Shown here: positions 1 through 3,596 of the stretch, piece by piece
How positions within the stretch are numbered: position 1 is the first letter of the stretch
Layout: every line of letters starts with the position of its first letter
Assembly: GCA_014379235.1 (NCBI GenBank)
Contig: JACMMD010000576.1
Span: 1-5,402 of the forward strand
Length of the DNA: 5,402 nucleotides
Direction: 5' to 3'
DNA from: Anaerolineae bacterium
Lineage (GTDB): Bacteria; Chloroflexota; Anaerolineae; Aggregatilineales; Phototrophicaceae
The notes under the pieces: generated by a model
What the model was told of the DNA's origin: nothing
The model's database searches: none
The model's input: only the letters and a program-made list of their open reading frames with translations
Position numbers and translations under genes: made by a program

Positions 1-1
1 C

Positions 2-982
2 AATACGCCGCGTGATATGCTCATCGAGAAGGTGTTTCAGGAAATCACACAAAGCGACAAGCGCTTTACGGCCATTCGCATCAAGAACAGCACATCCAAA
101 GCGCAGAATGTGAACGCCGCACTGGCCTCGGTGAGCGGTAAATTTGTGGGTATCTTTGACGCCGATCATCATCCTGACCCCGAAGCGTTCAGACGTGCGT
201 GGCGCTGGCTGGCCAACGGTTATGACATCGTTCAGGGGCATTGTCTGGTACGCAACGGCGCTTCGTCGTGGATAGCGCGCACTGTAGCTATCGAATTTGA
301 AGGCATCTACGCGGTGAGCCATCCGGGCCGCGCTCGTCTGCATGGGTTTGGTATCTTCGGCGGTAGCAATGGTTTTTGGAAAACTGACCTACTGCGTGAA
401 ACGCGAATGCACGGTTTTATGCTCACCGAAGACATCGATTCAACCTTTCGGGTGCTTGAGAGAGGCTATAAAATCGCCTCTGACCCCTACTTGATTTCAC
501 GCGAACTCGCGCCGATCAGCGTCAAAGCCTTATGGAATCAACGGATGCGTTGGGCACAGGGGTGGTTCCAGGTATCGCTTAAACAAATCCTACCCTTGCT
601 GCATTCATCGAAGTTGTCGCGTCAGCAAAAAACCGGCATCCTACAGCTTTTAGTGTGGCGAGAAATATATCCTTGGGTGTCGTGGCAGATATTCCCAATT
701 GTGGGCTACTGGGCGTGGTCGATGGGTGGTTTTCATCGCATCGACTGGTTTGTACCAATCCTTGTCATCACGACAATCGTCACACTCGGTACTGGCCCAG
801 CACAGCTTATTTTCATCTGGCGCGTGGCCGATGAAGCGATCAAGCAGCATGGACGCTGGTTCTGGTCGTATCTGGTAGTCAGCTTCTTTTTCTACACGGA
901 ATTCAAGAATCTGGTCGCACGGGTCGCACAGGTCAAAGAAGCGATGGGCGAGCGTGTGTGGCAGTCCACGCCGCGCCGCTGA
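2..982 (+). CDS. Family 2 glycosyltransferase, membrane-bound, processive type (5' partial)
   Basis: Seen: the frame is open to the left edge (it reads N-T-P-R-D before the first in-window ATG at 17), so that ATG is probably internal; 326 residues are visible. GT-A glycosyltransferase motifs appear in order: SKAQNVNAAL (visible residues about 32-41), the metal-binding DAD (53-55), TED with the likely catalytic Asp (142-144) and QRMRW (180-184). This set is typical of GT2 synthases such as cellulose, hyaluronan and poly-N-acetylglucosamine synthases. Hydrophobic stretches near residues 218-240, 247-274 and 285-300 look like C-terminal membrane segments. The tail ends in W-Q-S-T-P-R-R, a common ending in this group, so the C-terminus seems intact. 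Inferred role: transfer of sugar from a nucleotide-sugar donor to a growing surface polysaccharide or glycolipid at the inner membrane. The sugar cannot be told from the sequence. The first nucleotide-binding Asp motif lies outside the window. The gene converges on the BON gene with a 10-base gap. Confidence 0.9.
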   Translation, partial: NTPRDMLIEKVFQEITQSDKRFTAIRIKNSTSKAQNVNAALASVSGKFVGIFDADHHPDPEAFRRAWRWLANGYDIVQGHCLVRNGASSWIARTVAIEFEGIYAVSHPGRARLHGFGIFGGSNGFWKTDLLRETRMHGFMLTEDIDSTFRVLERGYKIASDPYLISRELAPISVKALWNQRMRWAQGWFQVSLKQILPLLHSSKLSRQQKTGILQLLVWREIYPWVSWQIFPIVGYWAWSMGGFHRIDWFVPILVITTIVTLGTGPAQLIFIWRVADEAIKQHGRWFWSYLVVSFFFYTEFKNLVARVAQVKEAMGERVWQSTPRR

Positions 983-992
983 AATCCGTACT

Positions 993-1415
993 CTAGAAGT
1001 TGAACATCACGTTCTTCACGCCGGGAATTTGCTGCACACGCCGCGCCAACTCGTCTCGATTGACATCCTTCGATAGCTTTCCCGTGATGATGACGATGCC
1101 ATAATCCACGCCTACATACACTCCCGGCGGAACAGCCTGCCCGATTTGGATGCGGATACTCTCATCATCATAAAGTCCATCAACATTCACCTGCTTCACG
1201 TCAGCAACACGCGGGAGATTGTTCATCAGAAAGCGGCGTGTAATCGGGCTTCTGACGTACCCTTCCACATTGACCACGCCGTTCTGCACCAAAATATCGA
1301 CATGGTGCCGGTCATTCACAAATGGGGGATACTGCACAATCACTTCGTCAATGGCGGCTTTGATGTCAACATCCGGGCGGGCAGCTGTGCTTTGAGTTGT
1401 AGTTGTTTCGGCCAT
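993..1415 (-). CDS. Small protein with two BON domains
   Basis: This 140-residue protein is read on the minus strand. Two successive BON-like units are visible. The first (about residues 18-86) contains V-D-I-L-V-Q-N-G-V-V-N-V-E-G and a following helix ending P-R-V-A-D-V-K-Q-V. The second (about 87-140) contains V-D-Y-G-I-V-I-I-T-G-K-L and ends I-P-G-V-K-N-V-M-F. The pattern of a Gly-centred beta hairpin, a helix and a [IL]-P-x-V-x-x-V strand is characteristic of BON. Known family members bind phospholipid or sit at envelope structures (OsmY, DolP), and others are cytoplasmic modules (Kbp/YgaU). Here there is no signal peptide, lipobox or membrane segment, so a cytoplasmic or membrane-peripheral location is inferred. 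The N-terminus is a Thr-rich, probably disordered stretch. A TTG at 1427 gives four extra residues in frame, but the ATG at 1415 has a GGAG six bases upstream and is preferred. Exact function unknown. Confidence 0.85.
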   Translation of the reverse strand: MAETTTTQSTAARPDVDIKAAIDEVIVQYPPFVNDRHHVDILVQNGVVNVEGYVRSPITRRFLMNNLPRVADVKQVNVDGLYDDESIRIQIGQAVPPGVYVGVDYGIVIITGKLSKDVNRDELARRVQQIPGVKNVMFNF

Positions 1416-1421
1416 CTTATG

Positions 1422-1425
1422 CTCC
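1422..1425 (-). promoter_or_regulatory. Ribosome binding site of the BON gene
   Basis: GGAG on the minus strand, followed by a 6-base spacer to the ATG at 1415. It overlaps the alternative TTG start at 1427-1425, which therefore has no site of its own at that distance. This decides the start in favour of 1415. Confidence 0.6.
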
Positions 1426-1465
1426 AATCAGTACCAGCGGCGAACGGCAAATCAAACTCAATCAA

Positions 1466-1479
1466 CTGCCAATTGGCAG
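1466..1479. promoter_or_regulatory. Perfect 14-bp palindrome, candidate operator
   Basis: CTGCCAATTGGCAG is perfectly self-complementary and lies 51 bases upstream of the BON start, in the divergent intergenic region. Such a palindrome suits a homodimeric repressor or activator. The half-site motif TTGGC recurs at 1520-1524, 1527-1531 and 1537-1541, which raises the chance that the region is a multi-site regulatory platform. The regulator is unknown. Confidence 0.4.
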
Positions 1480-1481
1480 AA

Positions 1482-1487
1482 TTTATA
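1482..1487 (-). promoter_or_regulatory. Weak -10 candidate for the BON gene
   Basis: On the minus strand this reads TATAAA, five of six matches to TATAAT, and it overlaps none of the palindrome 1466-1479 just downstream. No recognisable -35 hexamer lies 16-18 bases upstream (the region reads near CACAAT). This is a weak call. Confidence 0.2.
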
Positions 1488-1511
1488 CATCGTTCGCCCC
1501 CTCTATTGTGC

Positions 1512-1530
1512 CCAACCACTTGGCGGTTGG
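1512..1530. repeat. Short inverted repeat in the divergent region
   Basis: CCAACC at 1512-1517 and GGTTGG at 1525-1530 are perfect complements separated by 7 bases. It overlaps two of the TTGGC copies and may be part of the same regulatory cluster or a small hairpin. It is not followed by a T-run on either strand, so it does not look like a terminator. Confidence 0.35.
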
Positions 1531-1554
1531 CAAACATTGGCTTATTAAAAATAA

Positions 1555-1583
1555 TTAAAATTTCAAACCCACCAGATTATATT
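1555..1583 (+). promoter_or_regulatory. Candidate sigma-70-like promoter for the exported protease
   Basis: TTAAAA at 1555-1560 (four of six to TTGACA), a 17-base spacer, and TATATT at 1578-1583 (five of six to TATAAT), in an AT-rich stretch that contrasts with the flanking coding DNA. This would put the transcript start near 1590 and leave a leader of about 60 bases. Another possible -10 is TAGAAT at 1598-1603, without a matching -35. Low-confidence, because AT-rich DNA produces such matches by chance. Confidence 0.27.
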
Positions 1584-1618
1584 ACGAAAATTTATCGTAG
1601 AATAATTCGTAGATTGAG

Positions 1619-1634
1619 CATATCGCTCGATATG
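1619..1634 (+). promoter_or_regulatory. Hairpin immediately upstream of the protease ribosome binding site
   Basis: CATATCG at 1619-1625 and CGATATG at 1628-1634 are exact complements separated by two bases (or a 6-bp stem with a 4-base loop). The structure ends five bases before the GAGGA at 1639-1643. It could be a DNA operator or a leader hairpin affecting translation. The pairing is seen; the role is inferred. Confidence 0.35.
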
Positions 1635-1638
1635 GAAT

Positions 1639-1643
1639 GAGGA
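1639..1643 (+). promoter_or_regulatory. Ribosome binding site of the exported protease
   Basis: GAGGA is followed by a 10-base spacer to the ATG at 1654. The spacing is slightly long, but the ATG directly precedes a clean signal peptide, which supports this start. Confidence 0.55.
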
Positions 1644-1653
1644 CAGCTTCCGA

Positions 1654-3330
1654 ATGCGAAACCTAACTCCCACGATCACTATCGGTCTGGTACTGATCGT
1701 CGCTTTGGCCCTAGTCGGTGTCGTCAGCGCGCAAACGCAGGAATTCATCGGCTTTATTGACAGCAACGTAGCCTCGAAAGATTACCTGTTCGAGATGCAA
1801 GCTGGACAATCAGTGCTGGTTACGGCAGAAGCCACCAGCGGCGATCTCGATACATTCCTCATCGTGCGTGATCCACAGGGCAACATCCTGCTCGAAAACG
1901 ATGACCGCAACAATGACACCCTTGACTCCGCAATCGGCTTCACGGCGACTGAGAGCGGCATCTATACGGTGACCGTATCGCGCTACGAATTCGGTGACAG
2001 TTCAGGCGACTATCTTGTAAGGATTAACGTCGGCGACAGCAGCGTATTGGCATCTCTGGATACGCTGACACGCCTAGAATTGAGCGGCACAGAGCGCATC
2101 CGCGATACCGAGCATTTCCGCATTCACTACACGCTTGAAGGCATCGACTCCACCACTGAAACTTACGCTGAAGCCACTGCCAACTCGATGGAATTAATCT
2201 ACCGTATTCAGGTTGAGGAGTTCGGTTGGCCTGCTCCCCCCCCCGATGGTGAGCACGGTGGCGACAGCCGCTACGACGTCTACCTCGCTGACCTCGTTGA
2301 CGACTACGGCGACGGCGCACTTGGCTATGCCTCGCCGCAAGATCGCGTCGGTGACAATATAAACAGCGAGCGCATCGAGCAATACGCGGCGACCAGCTAT
2401 CTGGCCATCGAAAACGACTTCACCGAAATGCCGGACATCGACATGATTACGACTACCCCACAAACCTTGATGCGGGCCACAGCCGCGCACGAATTCCATC
2501 ACGCCATTCAGTTCGGCTTCGACGTAAACGATATACATAACTGGTACTATGAAGCGACGGCGGTCTGGATGGAAACGGTCACACTGGCCAAAGACGAAGA
2601 TGCGTCGGGCTACGTCAGCTACAACTACGATTATCCTGAACTGTGCTTCGGCACGACTACCGATCCCCGCGACGGTCAGTTGCAGTATGGCGACTGGACT
2701 TTCATCCAAATGCTGGCCGATGACTTTGGCGATGACGCGGTACAAAACCTGTGGGGCAGCATCGCGGAGCAAGAAGGCTTCGCGGCGCTGCAAGCGCTGT
2801 TAGCCAAGTACGAAGCCGATATTCCAAGCGTACTGGCCAACTATCGCTTGAAAAACCTTGTGCGCGATTACGATCTCGCAGGCGAGTTTCAGGCGACAGT
2901 TTGGCTGGAAAATTCCATCACCAACTTCGGGCGCTGGTCGTTCACAGGCGAAGGCATTCAAGAGCTGGCCGCCAATTACTTTGAGCTGCTGATGCCTGCG
3001 GGTGTCTATCAGGTCAACCTCGTTGATGGCGATAATAACTTGCTGCAACTGTGGGCGGTGGGCATCAATGGCACAGAAGGCGTGGCAATCCCGCTCAACG
3101 CTGGTGGCACGATTTCGACGAGCGGTTATGAGCACGTGTATTTGATGGTATTCAATCCGGTCTTTGATGAGGATGTCGATAGCTGTGTATACAGCAACTA
3201 CAGCATCGAAGTTCAACCCGGAAGCGGTTCACCCCTTACCGCCACACAAACGTGGAACGCCGAACACTTCGAGCCGCTGCATATGGTCGGCGCTGGCGGT
3301 TCGGTTCAGTCGAACCTCGCAAACAACTAG
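1654..3330 (+). CDS. Exported putative zinc metalloprotease with PPC-like domain (MXAN_6640-like)
   Basis: 558 residues. A signal peptide covers residues 1-26: short positive start, hydrophobic core, likely cut after V-S-A before Q27. Residues about 30-127 resemble a bacterial pre-peptidase C-terminal (PPC) beta-sandwich, with L-D-T-F-L-I-V-R-D-P-Q-G-N and a G-I-Y-T-V-T-V strand. The central domain (about 145-420) opens with the T-E-H-F-R-I-H-Y strand common in such peptidases and carries the HExxH motif as HEFHH (H279, E280, H283). A following Y-Y-E-A-T-A-V-W-M-E supplies E300 or E307 as a possible third zinc ligand. The H-E-F-x-H-A-I-Q-F-G layout resembles the MXAN_6640-type putative metalloproteases. 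Residues about 430-530 look like a second beta-rich domain. Inferred: a secreted or surface protease; substrate unknown. Only two cysteines (C331, C511) occur. The protein is strongly acidic (about 86 Asp/Glu against 22 Lys/Arg). A run of nine C (2236-2244) encodes a Pro stretch. Confidence 0.85.
   Translation: MRNLTPTITIGLVLIVALALVGVVSAQTQEFIGFIDSNVASKDYLFEMQAGQSVLVTAEATSGDLDTFLIVRDPQGNILLENDDRNNDTLDSAIGFTATESGIYTVTVSRYEFGDSSGDYLVRINVGDSSVLASLDTLTRLELSGTERIRDTEHFRIHYTLEGIDSTTETYAEATANSMELIYRIQVEEFGWPAPPPDGEHGGDSRYDVYLADLVDDYGDGALGYASPQDRVGDNINSERIEQYAATSYLAIENDFTEMPDIDMITTTPQTLMRATAAHEFHHAIQFGFDVNDIHNWYYEATAVWMETVTLAKDEDASGYVSYNYDYPELCFGTTTDPRDGQLQYGDWTFIQMLADDFGDDAVQNLWGSIAEQEGFAALQALLAKYEADIPSVLANYRLKNLVRDYDLAGEFQATVWLENSITNFGRWSFTGEGIQELAANYFELLMPAGVYQVNLVDGDNNLLQLWAVGINGTEGVAIPLNAGGTISTSGYEHVYLMVFNPVFDEDVDSCVYSNYSIEVQPGSGSPLTATQTWNAEHFEPLHMVGAGGSVQSNLANN
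2236..2244 (+). repeat. C9 homopolymer inside the protease coding sequence
   Basis: Nine consecutive C encode three prolines (residues 195-197) in a W-P-A-P-P-P-D-G linker, about 80 residues before the HExxH motif. Gain or loss of one base would shift the frame before the catalytic domain. The frame as given is intact through to the stop at 3330. Confidence 0.9.
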
Positions 3331-3342
3331 CGATTAACCGTA

Positions 3343-3463
3343 AGGGACTCTCCCCTCATCCCCGACCCTTCTCCCAGACAAACTTCGTTTGTACAGGGGC
3401 GAAGGGGAAATACAGCCTCTGGAAGTCCCTCGCCCTTTATGGGAGAGGGATTTAGGGTCAGGG
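3343..3463. repeat. MITE-like / dispersed nested palindromic repeat
   Basis: This C/G-skewed element lies just after the protease stop. Its imperfect inverted arms at 3353-3376 and 3440-3463 match at 17 of 24 positions, with the perfect 7-base core TCTCCCA/TGGGAGA at the inner ends. Inside are further pairs: AGGGACT 3343-3349 with AGTCCCT 3424-3430, ACAAAC 3378-3383 with GTTTGT 3387-3392 (3-base loop), and a G-rich run at 3395-3407 roughly complementary to 3427-3436. C-rich and G-rich arms of the CCCTCACCCCC...CTCTCCC type recur as dispersed repeats in many environmental bacterial genomes, so I infer a non-autonomous repeat rather than a gene. No transposase and no clear target duplication are visible. 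It may also fold in RNA and act as a 3' stabiliser or terminator. Confidence 0.6.
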
Positions 3464-3512
3464 TGTGAGCCAGTATTCGGACTTATTCAACACCTTCTGA
3501 GACCTGACCCTA
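3453..3512. repeat. 10-bp inverted repeat overlapping the edge of the palindromic element
   Basis: TAGGGTCAGG at 3453-3462 is exactly complementary to CCTGACCCTA at 3503-3512, with 40 bases between. The left copy is part of the right arm of the preceding repeat, so the element may be longer or compound, with its true outer boundary near 3512. Confidence 0.5.
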
Positions 3513-3519
3513 CAACTTT

Positions 3520-3535
3520 GCATGTCTGAACATGC
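3520..3535. repeat. Short perfect hairpin
   Basis: GCATGT at 3520-3525 and ACATGC at 3530-3535 pair perfectly around a 4-base loop. It lies between the 10-bp inverted repeat and the 26-bp palindrome. It could be part of the same repeat cluster or a binding site; its role is unknown. Confidence 0.35.
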
Positions 3536-3556
3536 GCCAAACATTGCAGTGTGCGG

Positions 3557-3582
3557 TAGGGGCGCAGCGCGCTGCGCCCCTA
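3557..3582. terminator. Perfect 26-bp palindrome between convergent genes, possible bidirectional terminator
   Basis: Bases 3557-3582 are fully self-complementary (left half begins TAGGGGCGCAGC, right half is its exact complement) and very G+C-rich. The palindrome sits 14 bases beyond the kinase stop on the minus strand and 226 bases beyond the protease stop. As RNA it would make a very strong stem from either strand. A proper U-run follows on neither side, so classical intrinsic termination is uncertain. It may instead be a dispersed palindromic repeat: similar GGGGCGCAGC/GCTGCGCCCC units are common in environmental genomes. Confidence 0.45.
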
Positions 3583-3596
3583 AAGAACGTTATTGC

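Larger units (their letters stand above)
1439..1498. repeat. 8-bp inverted repeat framing the divergent-region palindrome
   Basis: GGCGAACG at 1439-1446 is exactly complementary to CGTTCGCC at 1491-1498. The 44-base interior has the 14-bp palindrome 1466-1479 close to its centre (midpoints 1468.5 and 1472.5). The unit lies just upstream of the BON gene. It could be a pair of regulator half-sites, a cruciform, or a structured 5' leader of the BON transcript. No function can be assigned from sequence alone. Confidence 0.5.

Noticed and set aside
983..992. Terminator between the convergent glycosyltransferase and BON genes
   Set aside because: Only 10 bases separate the stops and no stem with a T-run is visible in or around them.
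1146..1640. 164-codon plus-strand open frame across the BON gene and the divergent intergenic region
   Set aside because: It is antisense to the BON gene, has no family signature or ribosome binding site, and its 3' part runs through AT-rich promoter DNA with low-quality residues.
2194..2793. 199-codon minus-strand open frame inside the protease gene
   Set aside because: Antisense to a protein with a signal peptide and catalytic motif; it is a shadow of the G+C-rich coding strand with no recognisable domain.
3252..3455. 67-codon plus-strand frame spanning the protease end and the palindromic repeat
   Set aside because: Overlaps the protease in another frame and then translates repeat DNA; composition is Arg/Pro-rich shadow sequence.
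3343..3596. CRISPR array or tRNA/small RNA in the repeat-rich intergenic region
   Set aside because: The repeats are inverted and of different lengths, not regularly spaced direct repeats, and no cloverleaf or other known RNA pattern is visible.
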